Positions 45,863 to 59,330 of a stretch of 64,000 bases of DNA are shown piece by piece. The stretch is taken from positions 22,381,501 to 22,445,500 of the forward strand of contig CM062209.1 of assembly GCA_031216445.1 (NCBI GenBank), given 5' to 3'. The first letter of the stretch is position 1. Each line of letters starts with the position of its first letter. A program made the translations under genes and the position numbers. The stretch comes from Lateolabrax maculatus. Its lineage: Eukaryota > Chordata > Actinopteri > Acropomatiformes > Lateolabracidae. Below the pieces are notes generated by a model that was not told the origin of the DNA, made no database searches, and saw only the letters and a list, made by a program, of their open reading frames with translations.

Positions 45863-48387
45863 AATATGCACCCATCATAACTTCTGTCCTCTAGCAAGTG
45901 TTGATAACTGCATAGTTAAATCTGTCAGGCTGGTAGGTTGAAACACATACCTGCAGCATGCAGCACGCCACGGGCCATTTCACTTTTCTATTATGAAATC
46001 ACAGATAATCTATGCAGCAAGATATCCTGCGGTACATGTTTCGCTCACGTAGCTCCAGATTTACAGCTGCTGCAGGCTATTCTGTTTTTGCAGAGACTTC
46101 CATTAATTTGAGTCTTAACGAGATTTCAGTTCTGTTCATTGGGTTTTCACAGGATCAACAACTCCAAATCTATTTTTTTTTTCCCCAATGGAGAATGCAC
46201 TATACGAAGAGATGCGTGCAGAAAATGAGAAGTGGTAGGATCAAGGGACAGGTTTTACACCTTCATGAGAAGATGTGAAACCCATCTACCTGAAAAACAC
46301 TGAATCTGCAAGTGCTTCACACCCAGTAACTGAAAAGCAGTGGATTCACCTTATTATATTCTGATGTCAGCTTTGTAAACGGTTGAGATCAATTCTCCCA
46401 ATACAGAAAGTGATTCTTCAAAGCTCAAAGAAAAAGTCTTCTTAGCAGCAGCCCACATCGTCCAGAGGAAGCTGGACTCATCAGCAGCTGTTGAGCCTCT
46501 GAGAGTACCATTGCACTCCTATCTAACATTATCAAACTGGCTGCCTGGATTATGTTATTATGCTGCATAGAAGTTGAACATATAAAGTACAGGACTTCAA
46601 ACACTGGAGACTATCAGCTTGCGTTAAGTTTCCCTCAAAATGCACGGTACTGGCTGATGCAAATGAGATGCACACACACATATGAATAGTTTGCTTTCTC
46701 GGCTCAGAGTGCTTCCTGTTCATCAGCTAGCTTCCCATGGTGCCTCTCTCCTCCCTCCTTCTCACCCCTCCTCTTGGCTCGGAGTATTCCCTATCACCCA
46801 ACCCGCAGATCGCGTCGAGCCTCCACCTCGCCTGAGCGTTTTAAGTCTCACCTTCTGCTCATGACGGCTTTGCTAACGTTGTCAGGTTTCCTATAACCAG
46901 CTCTGCCAGTCGTCAAACAGAAAATATTACTTCTTGCAACTTGACCTGCTGTGACTGAAAATGTTAGGAGCTCAGTATTAACATTTACTTTTATGAGAAA
47001 CACAATCACAATTTAAACAGAGCTCAGAGCTTTGGAAGGTATATTCGGGCAAATAGAGATTTTTAATAAAAATTTGCATCAACCTTGTAGGTAACTGCAG
47101 GTCTCATAATTGTTCAGCCTACTTTTCACACATTTCACATTAAAATAAGAATATGCCAAGGATTCTGCTTGATTGTAGGGTTTTTTTTTCCTTTTCTTCT
47201 CTTTTTCTTCTTTTTGTTTATTTAAATAAATATGAATCAGTTACAGTATGGCTCAAATTTACAGCACACCAAAAAAAATAAATAAATAAAAATTGGGTGA
47301 TAGCAAAAGGGAACAAACATTTTCAGCAGCTAGACTGCAGGATAATTGTTGTTGCTAGAAGGGCAATAGCACCATCACCATGATTTCTAATTAGTGCTGT
47401 GTTTTTGTTTTGAAATAAAAAAATAATGCACCAGTTTCAAAGCAGCAATAGATAGCGCGTTGCTAACTTTGTCTGCTGCTTGGTGCTGAGCAGGTAGTGT
47501 ACATCGCATTTATCTTTTTTTTTTTTTTTGGAAAAATAGTTGTAGCTACAGCTAGAAAGGACAAAAAACAACAGGGCCAGAAAAAAAAAAAAAAACAATG
47601 AACTGAGAGACGATAAAAAAAGTTAGTTATATTGGTAATATTATAATATTGTATATTACCTTTATAAATATGTATATTTTTACATTTTAAGTAATCACTT
47701 CAAAGTTTTATGTATTCATTTAGTAATAATAATTTATCACTGAACAATTTTACTAATCAAAATTCAGACCAAAATTCATCTTGCTTGAATAAAGAATTTT
47801 AACATGTTGCATATTAAAAGGAGTTTGTGCGCGAAATCTCTAATTACATTTTAAAACATTGTGATCAAATATTCCCTGAACATCAGCATAATTTATTTAC
47901 ACAAAATTTACTTCCTAAAATAAATACATCCTTTTCCTACATTCGAATTACTATAAGCCGTTTGAGCACTTTGAAAAAGCATTAAACAAGTGAGTGAACA
48001 GAGCCATTATTCATTAAGCAATGACCAACTAGACTTTGTCTTGACCTCATTATCTCAACCTATAAATCTCTTCACAGATATACGGACAGTGTCTACTTAA
48101 GATCAATAGACCACAATCCACTGCAGTGACCCTTGACATGGAACGAGTGACATTACACCAGATGACTACTGGCTAGTTTTTTTCAGTTTCAAATGAATAA
48201 TAAATAAACTTCTCCTTTAAAAATGTATTATCCAGGAAGGCATCATAGTTACAATACTGATTTGTATGGGTTGGAAAATAAGAAATTAAAACAATATATG
48301 ATTTAGGGACTGTAAGAAAATGATTGGTGGGCAGAAGGGGGTCAAAATGGGGGAAACTTTTATTTCAGGCTTCCTTTGCAAGATGTT

Positions 48388-48390
<3 letters not shown>

Positions 48391-48426
<36 letters not shown>
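48391..48426. repeat. (AC)18 microsatellite
   Basis: Uninterrupted AC run. Confidence 0.97.
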
Positions 48427-48430
<4 letters not shown>

Positions 48431-49714
48431 CAAACTGCAACACACTAAGCTTAATTAACTCATTACCTTGTGTGTAAAACCAGAACTTACCAGTATGTAC
48501 AGCTGTACTGTATGCAGCTCTCTCCCTCTCATCCAAGAGCAGTGGGTTTTAACCATCTACTGATGGTCATCAACTTGTGTTTTGTGATTTGCCAACACAA
48601 TCTTTGGTTCATGTGGAGGCAACAGTTCCCTTGGAGTCTCCAGCTGCTGCTCCCAAACACACCTGGTTAAAACATCTGATCAGTCTGCTGTAATTCATTT
48701 TTATTTGTATTATTTGGAATCCTTGTTAAAGTAGTGCTGCGGTGCTCAAGCTCCTCAGTACCCACGCAGAAGCCTGTGCCTGGTTTTCTCAATCGGTGGT
48801 GTTGATAACCTAATAACATTTCTTTTTAGTAGCATTTGGTTCAAAAATAGAGGCTGAAATGAATGGCAGTTGCTAATTTTCACTTCACTTTTTAGCTTGC
48901 TGTGCTTTGTTTTTATGAAAACAGTGAATCTTTCTCACTTTATTGGCAATGCAATAAGAACACCTCTTCATAGATCATGAATATCGAACAATGAGGTGAG
49001 AGGGCAAATGTCACCAGATCAATAAGTGTTCTCAATTACTTTCAAACACATAGTCTCCCTGTGCAAAGCATTGATGCATTAGTGCTTTCCCAAACACAGA
49101 GTCTGAGATACAGAGTCGGAGATTTCCTTCAAAAATCTGTTTGGCCTCTTTCATTACTGTAATTTCCTCTTTCCTCATTGGGGAAATAACACAAGACTGC
49201 AGTCGGGTGCTCACAAAGTAGGAGTGAAGGCTGTAGAGAATTGATTTGATGATGTTTGCATTGTGACTAGGTTGTTGACAAGCTGCTTATTTTCACAGGA
49301 AGGAGGAGACGAGTGATGTATTGGGAGCTGTCACTTGTGTCCTGAAAAGGCCTATGAAAGCTTAACTTTAGAGAAAAGGAGGAGGACAGAGAATCCAAAC
49401 AGCATGCTTAATTTATGAATAAAATAAATTAAAGGCTTGTATTAATATTATATGAGACATTTATTAATGGTGATTCATCATGACAGGTCCAGTATAAGTA
49501 TTTTAATTTACAAATGACTTCAGAAATCCTTTCAAATTTCTGGCAATACAAAAAGTATGCATTTTTCAGTTTAACTACAACATGAAGGAGGTGTTTCTTG
49601 ACTTGTAACCAGTATTAACAGTTTGCTAAACCCTTCCCCCAAAACAGTGATTGTCCAATCATAGCTTAGCAACTTTTCATCCAGCGCCTTCATCAGGTAA
49701 AAAAATGTAATTCC

Positions 49715-49835
49715 CTCAGCCCTAACATCAGCATGTTAGTATTGTCATTGAGAACCATTATGCTGACATGAGCATTTAGTTTAAAGCACCACTGTGCCTA
49801 AACTCAGCCTCACTGAGCTGCTGCAACACGGGCCT
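49715..49835. repeat. Fragment of the same dispersed repeat as at 35470
   Basis: AACATCAGCATGTTAGTATTG, then AAAGCACCACTGTGCC and CAGCCTCACTGAGCTGCTG. Confidence 0.5.
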
Positions 49836-51786
49836 GGCTGCTAACCACTATAGAGTTTAGGTATATTAGTGGCTCTGTCCTGCTCCATTTCTGGATTTAG
49901 TGAAGTTTATCTGATACTTTCCCCAAGCTTATCGGTTTGTCCTCATCAAGCTTTTTCTCTTATAGGAACAATCCTTCCTCATTACAGTAAACAAATCTAA
50001 TCTTCGTGTTCGTCTTTTTATTATACTGTATTAGAATACTAGAATACACTACAAACAAGAGCAATGCTGATTATATCCATGCCTTCTACATGGATCATCA
50101 ACTTGTGAGCATGCTGACATTTTACCTGTGACATTTAGAGGTAGCACGATATCGTGTATGTAGCCTACCCATTAAAGGCATATTTCAGATTCTCATTCAA
50201 TGTGAGTCAGCTGTAAAACGTAAAAAGTCAGCTGGAGCAGGCTAGCACAAGCTAAAAATATCTGATATTTGTCATTTCAGGGGGCAAAACCACCTTCACC
50301 TGTTGACAACTAAAAGTGAGAAACCTAAATTTGTCTGCGTCTGACTGAAGCAAAGGACCCCTTGTTTAAAAAATAATCACAAATTTTGCATTAAATCTGC
50401 AATCGTTATCATTCTAAATTGCATATGTGGGTTTAACAAAGGGTCGGTGGGTCCAGCGTCCAGCGTCCTCTGTTCCCAGAAGTGTTACCTCCCTGTTGTA
50501 CCTCCTCTGTGTACAAAAGGCTCCAGCCATCTACGCCCGAGGGACCGCTGATGCATTGGCCACACACCACCCAGTGGAAACAGCGTCCTCCCCGGGAAGG
50601 ATTATTTATCCCCCAGCCATGACCTTTCACATCTCAGGGTTCAAGGGTTAACACCACGTCATAACTCAGTAGAATCTGTGGTCAGTAGAACACAGTCTGT
50701 GGGGAGAGGCAGAGACAGAGGAAAAGCTGAAATGACGTTTGGATGGGGTAGTGAGAGGTACAGATGAGAGGTTGTCAGGGTCAGGGGCTCAGCTATAAAC
50801 TTCAATGGGCTGCAGGGAGTATTGGAATAATGGAAGATTAACATATCAGTCATTGGGAAAAATGGTCCGGTTTCACGTCAGTGCACTAAAATAAGTTGTG
50901 GTGGGAGGAGTGATGGGACATGATTTAGGGGCCAGAAATAATCAACTTCTAAATTCAATTGAAATCTTATTGTCACATCCACAGTCATGTACATCACAGT
51001 GTAATGTATAGTGACATTCTTATAGCTCCAAAACAAATCTCACAATTAGATAAATAAAATAAAGGTTAGATTCACCTTTATTTTATTTGTTTATTACAAT
51101 AGAAAATTAATATAGCTTAGGTAAAATAGAAATATATCAAATAGAAAAAAATGAACAGTGAACAATATGATCAGTAACATCTCCATATTAGCACTGCTTG
51201 GCTAGCTGCTTCATTATGAAATATACTTGGGTTTGTCATGAACAGCTTCCTGTTGGCCCTGGTTGCTTCTCTGGTCTAAAACTGGTTTTATGACAATGTA
51301 AAAATGGCAGCTAGTTGCCATTTTTAAGTCTGTTTGATTTTTGTCTATATATTTGTAGATTTCATTGTAAAAATCTCCATTCTGGCTCTACACTGTTAGC
51401 ACAAAGATATTTTATAGTAAAAGATTATCAGATATATAGATACATTTTATTTGACAAGACAAAGAGGGAAAAATATACTTAAAGAAATGATAGAAAACAG
51501 ATAAAAAGGTGAGTGACAAAAACAAATGGCTGTGCACCGAGGAGGTGACAGTTGTTTATGCAGACAGCGGCGTGACCTCCCACTCGTAGAGGAGGGGTGT
51601 GACAGATATGGCTGCTGCTGCAGATGACAGAGACAACAGTGTTAGTGTCGGGCGTCCGGTACAGTACGCTGTGCGCTCACTGAGCCGGGATCACCCCGAC
51701 AGATTAGAGGTGTCAGAGTCAGAGGGTCAACGGCGGCATTAATCACTTCACTGTCCCACACGTAGCACAGATACAATCGTCTATAC

Positions 51787-51850
<64 letters not shown>

Positions 51851-52118
51851 TGATTCACTGTGCATACATTCACTCATTGTTCAGTGGTTCCCCTGTTATG
51901 AGACCATAATAATCCTATAAAACTATGAAATTACTTACTCAGAAAGTTCTTAATGAACTCCTAAACACACACACACCTACAGAGTAGATTTACACAAAAC
52001 CAGTTCAATTAATTTGACAGCAACATACCAGACCAATTAATAACTTAAGCACAAATGAAGAGATGGCTTTCATGTCCGTTGGTCAAATTTAGGTTTTAGC
52101 CCCTTTAAACGGATATAA
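49836..52118. other. Non-coding interval
   Basis: No supported gene; an AC run at 51790-51842. Confidence 0.5.
51790..51842. repeat. (AC)26 microsatellite
   Basis: Uninterrupted AC run over 53 bp. Confidence 0.97.
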
Positions 52119-52476
52119 TGTCATGGTCTGGAGCTTGAGGGACACGGGGAGCATGTAAAAAGGACCCAATCGCAGAAATTGCGGCCAAAATGATTTATTA
52201 AATAAAAATGTATGAAATCCAAAAGAGGTGCCAGGACATAGTGAAACACTCCACAAACAACGAGGACCAGACAGAGAACAAAGGAAAACCAGAAATATAT
52301 ATACACAGACAACTAATTACAAGAACAAGATACAGCTGGGGTGAGCAGGTAGGCCACTGGAGAAGGAGGGAAACACGAGGGCTGTGCAAACGAGACCTAA
52401 ACACAGACAGGTGCGCAGGGGAAACTGAGAAATACAAGGAAAACACTGGGAAAATATGAGACACGGCCAGGCCAGT
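52119..52476 (-). mobile_element. Solo-LTR-like repeat related to the 15.3-15.7 kb LTR
   Basis: Plus strand begins TGTCATGGTC (minus end ...CATGACA). It shares GGACCCA, ACAGCTGGGGTG(A/G)GCAGG, GGAGAAGGAG and GACACGGCCAGG-type blocks in the same order as 15257-15692. Minus-strand AATAAA lies near 52196. No internal retrotransposon sequence borders it. It is a relative, not the same subfamily. Confidence 0.5.
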
Positions 52477-52980
52477 TGAAGTTTGCATGCAGCCTTTTTT
52501 TGCATTTTCGTTCCCTGTTTCTCTCCCCTCATTTCCTGTCATCTCTTTAGTCATACTGAAAAAAAAATAGAGGCGTACAATTAACCAAGAATACTTACAA
52601 AATATAATGTATACTTATAGGCTGTATGGTAATGATTCATTAATAATTTATGGTAAAAATATTAGTTTTATACTTGTATTAATTGTGTTGGTTTGCAGTT
52701 ACATTTAGAAAAATCAGACTGGATCCTTTATTCTGCTGTTACCAGGTGAGTTTGTGCAAATGTCAAAATTGTCATGAACTGATGTTGCTGCCTTTTTATA
52801 TTTTGGTGTCAGCAACCTGTGTAATGCACAAATTACAGCAATGGTCTTGTCATCCTCTTGAATGAAAAAAATCTAAAGGATAGACAAGATATTCACTATA
52901 TACTCACACACTCAATATATTCATGTCCTTTTCAGTTTTGTCTCCTAATTTACTGTTTCTGATGCTATCTATCTAGGAAA

Positions 52981-53013
52981 CACACACACACACACACACA
53001 CACATACACACAC
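52981..53013. repeat. (CA)n microsatellite
   Basis: CA run with one CATA interruption. Confidence 0.93.
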
Positions 53014-54803
53014 TTTTCTGATGTATAACTTCAGTACGATGATGCAGGTTATTAACATTATTTGCATTCTTCACAAACGATCACTAAACCAGCTGATACT
53101 TGCTTTGCTGGTCTAGAAAATATAATCATAAATCACACATTAAATCTACACAATTAAATCTACTGCTAATTAACTTGGAGACCTTTCTTTGTTCTTAATT
53201 CTCAATTTGTCTTAGTAAGAGACAGGGAAGATTAATGTTAATGCTGTTTTTTTTTGTTTGTTTGTTTGTTTTTTGACTACTCTTTTGTACCAAACTGTGG
53301 CTGTAAATCAGAATTAGTACAGCCCGGGACTCATAGCTGTCAGTCTGGTGGCGTGGAGAGCAGATAGCAGCTTCCTGTCCCCATCATAATCCTTTTTCCG
53401 TTTGCCACACACTGCCCTTACTGTAATCTGTCAGATTACCATGATAAGGAGCAGCTGCTCTAGCTACCCTAGCATAAAATTGAGCCTGTAATGCAACCAG
53501 CATAGAAACTATATTGCAAACCACAAATAATGCGAGATATAACTTCCTGGTAATCCTCTGACATTTCCAGAAAGTGAAAAACCACAATAGTTGTTCAATC
53601 TGCACTTTAGTTAGGATTTCTCATGTGTTGCTGTAAACACACTGTCATGACCTATTACAAGACAGTAACAAGAGTTTTCTTACCAGACAATTTATGAGAG
53701 AATTTAACTGATCCCAGGTCATGGCTTAGGTGGCTATGAAAACTAAAGGTCATCTAGATTTAATGTTGCAGCTCCATGCTTCAGGAATTTAATTATTCTC
53801 TATTATAATGATTTATACTGTACTTTCCAGTTTTATATTTGTCAATTGCACACATAGTGCAAGTTGTTATTGCACGTTTTATTGTATGATTGCCATATAG
53901 TGGCAATAGTGCTGAACAATTTATATGAATAACTGTGGCTTGCAACAGATTTCCAAAGCAATTGCATTTTACTTAGTAGTTTAGTATGAAAAAAAATTAA
54001 AAAGAAAGAATCTTGATAAATACATATTCATGGGGAATATATTAAGAATAAATAAAAGTAAATACTTAAATGGCTAAATAAATTATTGCAGTGCTTCATC
54101 CATGGACACGTAACATGCCGACGTAGAATGTAATACCTATCCAAGCACAATAGTGAGTTTGATATAAAGTGCAATTCCAAATGGGAAACTATACACTCCT
54201 TTGACACTAGAAGTGTTGCGTTTCCACTGCTTTGTTTGCCATCAGTCATTTTTATGTGGCCACCAGTGTACACTTCATGTGGGACAAAAGTCAGTGACTA
54301 CAAATATTGTTGTGAAGACAGTAAATTCAGAACAACACATGACAGATACTTAGAGCACTATACACCACATGCAGTTCCCATGGAGTAGACACCTGGTTGC
54401 TTAAATTTGCATTTTAGTGACGATAAACAGGTGTCCTCAAAACACTGTAACTGCTAAAAGCTTTTCAATTACACATCAAGTTGACATCAATAACTGTGGT
54501 AATCTACGTGAACACAAGTCTGTTGAGAGTGGGGGATTTGCTGCTGTAGTCATCAGCTCAGTTGGTGATTTTGGCATAATTTTCATTTCATTCCCTCTCT
54601 CAGTCAATCTGCGGTGGTGGTTGTGAGGTCTTCTTTCTACCAAGAAGCCATTAACATTCCATTTATTCATTTGGCAGAGAAGCCTTTGAGAGTGCCCCGA
54701 CACTCATTTCCACCATCCACCTAACACAAGTGCCAAAGGCTTGCAGGTGCATGAAGTAACATACAAGTGCCTAGAGTGATTAGTTTTCTTTTTGAGAAAG
54801 GGC

Positions 54804-54862
<59 letters not shown>
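54804..54862. repeat. Compound (TA)n(GA)n microsatellite
   Basis: TA alternation 54804-54820 passes directly into about 21 GA units. Confidence 0.95.
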
Positions 54863-54865
<3 letters not shown>

Positions 54866-55516
54866 AACAAATATAAAACATGAAGAATATTTTCAAGTTA
54901 AAAAAGTATAAGTTCAATGAAAAGAACAAAAGAAAATGATAATTGGATAAAGAAATCTTATTTATGTTGGAAGAAGAAAATTCAAAACAGTTGGTAAGTT
55001 TTTGTTGGTAAGATTCTGCTGACTGAATTGAGTTCAGTAACACATTCCACCACAGAGGGATCAAACAGCAAAAGAGTTTGCATTGAGATTCCCTGCCTTA
55101 GTGGTGGTAGAACTCGTCATTGTTCATTTGCAGATCCGACAAGGTTAACAAATCCTAAATGGGGTTCAGGTATGTGGGTGATGTGCTCGTGGCCACTCCA
55201 CAAGGATGACCGCCTTCCAGTCAGACCTCCATGTTTCTTTACTAAATAGTCACCAAGCATCAAATCGAATTCAGCATGACTGAAAAGGAAGTGGTTAGCT
55301 TTGTTACTCCCCTTTAAGAACTTCAACGTTGGCTTAACTTAACTGCCACTTCATTTTGCTGAACTGCAATCAGTTATAGGAAATATTTGAGATGTTGTGA
55401 CCTTTGGTCGTAGGTTTATATTGTGGATCCCTCTGTGTGTGGTTGTGGAAGTCATTGTCATTGTTCAGTAGTTGTCTGTTAAGATCATAATTATTAGAGG
55501 CATTAGGACAGCTGCA

Positions 55517-55540
55517 GTGTGTGTGTGTGTGTGTGTGTGT
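55517..55540. repeat. (GT)12 microsatellite
   Basis: Uninterrupted GT run. Confidence 0.93.
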
Positions 55541-56776
55541 TTGTGTGCGTACATGTTCATGTCTGTTTGCTGTTTGAAGTTACGTGTGTCATAGTGTTGC
55601 CTGACACTGACAGTTTATCTGGCTGGAATGCTGTCTAGGTTTCAGACGCCTCTGTTGACACCAGTTGTTTTTAACACCTCGCTGTGATGGCCTGAGGCTA
55701 TGGAGGCAGAGACAGAGAAAGAGAGAGAAAACAGGAAGAGAAAAAGAAAAGGATGATAAGCAAGGAAAGAAAGGGAAAAGACACATGGGAAGACAGAACA
55801 GCAGCAGGAATCTGGTCAGAGGTGGTTGGTGTATGATCACATTCTGTTGTCTCCTGCTGTGTGGGGACACACAGGACAAAGGAAGCACCACAGGGAAATG
55901 ATTTGATATGATTCTCGCATTTGTGTTATAAGTAATGTTGTGTGATGAGCAAATGATTTTCTGCATTTATTTGTTAATTCAACTAAAATTTATGGGAATT
56001 TTATTCCCATAATCCTCCTGTCTTGGAACACAAACAAAATACACAAACAACAAAATTAAAAGCACGCAGGCAATTCCACATACCTTCGCTCACCTCCAAT
56101 GTCTGGTAGGGAGGAACGGGGGCCAGAGTTGCCATGGTAACCGACAGGCAAGCGGCCAGGCCGAGCTTTTAGGTGGACGTCGGCCGAAAAAGATGTATGG
56201 GTTAATTCCCCCGAGACTTGGCTTCTCATGGCCAAAGCAATGGCAATAAATCTTTGTCCATTTGAAACATGAAAAATCAATTAGGCATATACTGTATAAT
56301 GTCATTCCATGCTGCATGATGCAAAAGTGTATCTCAATTCTACTAAGAATCAATGCCAGAAGTGCATGTAGAACCGTGTCCTTGTAGAGCCATAAAATTT
56401 TAATTTTAAAATTTCGATTTTATTTAAATAAAATTTTGGCTGATGCACCAGATGGTTAAAGCAACAATTCAAAAAGCAATTTGTGCCTTTGTTTATAATA
56501 AAGGAGACAAATTGGCAGATTTTCAGTGGGGTTTTGCATGATGATCCCTTCATACATGAGCGAGGGGCACCTACATGGGCTTATGTGTTATTTTCTTGTG
56601 TGATACTGTTAATAGACTGATCCAGATGGTTCCTGTGACATTTGCGCAGGCATTTCTCTGGCTTTGCTCTAAACCAATATCAGGGACAGGTTGGGCTTTT
56701 CTTTTCTTCTCCCTCTGCTCAGATGTTAGATGGAGTCAGAGCCTCGCAATTTTAACCCTCTTTTTCTCTGGCTTTA

Positions 56777-57010
56777 TTAGCCTGGGAACCAGACGAATCT
56801 GCCAGCTCATGTTTTTATTTCTTCTGGCAGATACGTCTGGCCCCTCTCCCATTCAGACAGATTTCTACTAGAACTGGTATGTGGTGAGCCAATCACAACC
56901 ATTTATATGAGGCGGGTTTAATACAATGACTGACAAAGAGGAGGCATCTTCGTAAATAACCAAAATGGCTGCCGCTGATGCAGAATGTTCCACAGCCGGC
57001 TATAGCGTCG
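56777..57010. repeat. Dispersed repeat with hairpin head (unclassified)
   Basis: Begins TTAGCCTGGGAACCAGACGAATC. CAGACGAATCTGCCAG (56790-56805) pairs with CTGGCAGATACGTCTG (56824-56839) at 15 of 16. It continues with GTGAGCCAATCACAACC, ATATGAGGCGGG and AAAATGGCTGCCGC, a combination I associate with a common fish repeat; class unknown. Confidence 0.45.
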
Positions 57011-57049
57011 GTACATTTTCTGTAAAAAGAAGAACAAACAACTGCACTT

Positions 57050-57262
57050 AAACTTTATGTTGACTCCAAGAGTGGGTAGTCAGAGCTGGCCAAGATCGAC
57101 CATGCCTTCCGCAAAACTTGTGTATCATGGTTATCTGCTAAAGAAAGTGTGCCATTTATTTTTCTGGCTGCTTTAACAATATTGAACAAACGGCTTTTGT
57201 TTTGCACTATGAGGAACCATGAAATTAAACAAAAGGTTAACATGGACTCAATAACAGATTTG
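57050..57262 (-). pseudogene. LINE reverse transcriptase, C-terminal end beyond the SINE
   Basis: Minus strand reads SVIESMLTFCLISWF, then NIVKAARKINGTL and QVLRKAWSILASSDYPLLEST. It matches the conserved C-terminal region (SxIESVLTF...W) of this LINE group. It is in frame with the part at 57516 and beyond once the SINE and one target copy are ignored. Confidence 0.8.
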
Positions 57263-57510
57263 GGGCGGCCTGGCTCAGGAGCAAGAGTAGTCATCTAGTA
57301 ATCAGAAGATTCCTGGAAGGCTCCTCTAGAGGAAGTGTCAAAGTGTCCTTGAGCAAGACACTGAACCGCTAACCGTTCTTGATGAGCAGGATGTCACCTT
57401 GCATGCAGCCTCTGCCATCAGTGTATAAATGTGTGAGTATGAATGTGTTGTAAGGCGCTTTGAGTGGTCAGTTGACTAGAAAACTGCTATATAAATGCAG
57501 TCCATTCACC
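57263..57510 (+). mobile_element. tRNA-derived SINE inserted into the LINE, with 5-bp target duplication
   Basis: Starts GGGCGGCCTGGCTCAGGAG with an A-box-like TGGCTCAGGAGC (57271-57282). The body is AGTGTCCTTGAGCAAGACAC and the end CTATATAAATGCAGTCCATT, shared with the SINE at 17614. ATTTG flanks both sides (57258-57262 and 57511-57515). The B box is degraded. Confidence 0.85.
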
Positions 57511-57515
57511 ATTTG

Positions 57516-58700
57516 TAAAAATAAAGCCATCAGTGATGTCCACATTAGAAGCATTCAGTCAGTGCAGAAAGTGAAGGCTCTGCAGGCCCTTTTGATAGAT
57601 TGCAGATATGATGAAACAGTTAAAATTCTTGTGGATCACTGCTCCCAGGTACCGTCTCAACAAGTGAGCCCTTAATTATAGTCGGGAAGGTTGACTGTGA
57701 GTGTTTTCCTGAAGTCAATGGCCATATCTTTAGTTTGTGAACATTTAACTTCAGGAAGTGGTTGTAACACCCCTCTACAAAGTCTTTCACAACTGGCCCA
57801 TGATTGACCTCTCCATCTTGGAACAGAATGATTACAATAGTGTCATCTGCAAACTTCAGGAGATTCCTGTCACCGTAGTTACTCCTACAGTCATTTGTAA
57901 ATAGAATATACAGTAAATAGGGACATGACATACCCTTGGGGTGAGCCTGCGGGTGACAACTGCTTCTGGGATAGAACAGCTTCTTAGTCCTGACTGCCTG
58001 GAGCCTACACGTTAAAAAGTCCAGTATCCATTTCACCACACCAACACCAGGATTAAGAGTGGATAATAGTTTACAAGCTAAAATGTGCAGTGGGATTGTA
58101 TTAAAAGTGAAGGAGAAATGTATAAATAAAAGCCTTGCATGAGTTTTTGTACCCTCAAGATGCTTGTACAGATAATTAGATAAAGTAGTATTGCATCATC
58201 TACCCCTCTATTAACCCAATATGTAAATTACAACGGGTCAGGCAGGCAATAAATCTTATCAGTCAGGATATGTTTGACCACTCGCTCAAAAGTCTTCATC
58301 TCTAGTAAGGTCATTGAGCTCTTTTGGGGATTTGTTCTTGGCCACAGACACAGACCACGCACACGGTGTGCTGAGTAAGTGATGAGTTAAAAACATCAGT
58401 ATAAATATCACATACCTAGTCTGCCAGCGATCATGTCAGGGCCAGGGCTTTTTTCTAATATTACATTTATGGAACATGGATCTGACAGAATGCGCACTGA
58501 TTGTAGTACAGTCACTCAACAATATCAAGCAGATCACTGTGTGCATTTGAAAATCATGTTCAACATTAAAACGTATATAAAAATCATTCAGTGCATTTGC
58601 AAGCTCTGAATTTGAATCAAAACCATCAGTGGTGATTAACCTTTTGCCTTCAGGGTCATAATATGACATTTCTCCTCTATTCTATTATACTGGAGTTTTG
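57516..58700 (-). pseudogene. LINE reverse transcriptase, main part
   Basis: Minus strand: ELANALNDFYIRFN (about 58620) and VRSMFHKCNIRKKPWP (about 58440-58480, the motif before K-x-x-G-P-D), a decayed stretch, then VVKWILDFLTCRLQAVRT (58039 leftward), SCHPQAHPKGMSCPYLLYILF (motif B region) and LLKFADDTIVI with the FADD catalytic pair (57839-57853). The thumb KLNVHKLKIW follows. The catalytic Asp residues of motif C are intact but the frame is interrupted many times. Confidence 0.82.
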
Positions 58701-59049
58701 CCCTCTAAATTTTGTATCTGACCAGTTTTTTATTAGCTTCTGCCTTATCCCCACCATGTAGAAAGGCAAAATGTTTCCTGTGCAGTGCATCTTTCACTGC
58801 TTTATTTAACTAGGGAAACACCTTAACACATTTAGTTAGAATGATTGCACCTTTTTAGATGAAGAGTATAAGAGGATATCAGCTTATCCCTCTCACCAAT
58901 ATCAATAGTCAAGTTATTAAAAGCATTCCAGTCTGTGCTTCCAAGGTCTCCCTTGAGTTCCTCAATAGCATTTCCAGTCCATACCTCTACTTCTCTGGTG
59001 GCTACTTTACCCCTTTTAAGGAGTGGCTGAGATAAGAAGGATAGTGTTG

Positions 59050-59330
59050 TGATCAGAAGAGCCTAGAGGGGGCAAAACTACCGACTTACACGCACCTTTG
59101 ACTGAACCACAACATAAGTCAATAGTTTTGTTCAATCTGGTAGGGCAAGGAATATACTGATAGAATTTTCTCATTGATTTCAGGTTACAATAATTGAAGT
59201 GACCACGGGTGAGACAGTACTGTAGCTTTTGTGTAGTCTTTTAAATAGTTGTCACTGCATTCTTTGCATTGGCTTTGAGGTGTATGTACACAACATGATG
59301 TCTGTGATTACAAGGTCTTCTTTAAGTAAG
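59050..59330 (-). pseudogene. LINE endonuclease remnant
   Basis: On the minus strand GHFNYCNL (59181-59210) occupies the place of the catalytic GDFN block, with Asp replaced by His (59193-59204). PCPTRLNKTIDLCCGSV and LGSSDHNTILLI (near 59050-59070) follow, as in AP-like endonucleases of this group. The N-terminal ETWL part is not recognisable. The Asp to His change and stops make it inactive. Confidence 0.75.

Larger units (their letters stand above)
44423..49714. other. Non-coding interval with microsatellites
   Basis: No supported gene. It contains CA (45518-45561), TA (45807-45859) and AC (48391-48426) runs, and A/T-homopolymers around 47188-47200, 47515-47530 and 47581-47596. Confidence 0.5.
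52477..56776. other. Non-coding interval with microsatellites
   Basis: No supported gene; holds CA (52981-53013), TA/GA (54804-54862) and GT (55517-55540) runs and a short palindrome at 55990-56012. Confidence 0.5.

Noticed and set aside
52198..52554. 118-codon minus-strand frame
   Set aside because: Lies over the solo-LTR-like repeat; hydrophobic composition comes from T/C-rich DNA.
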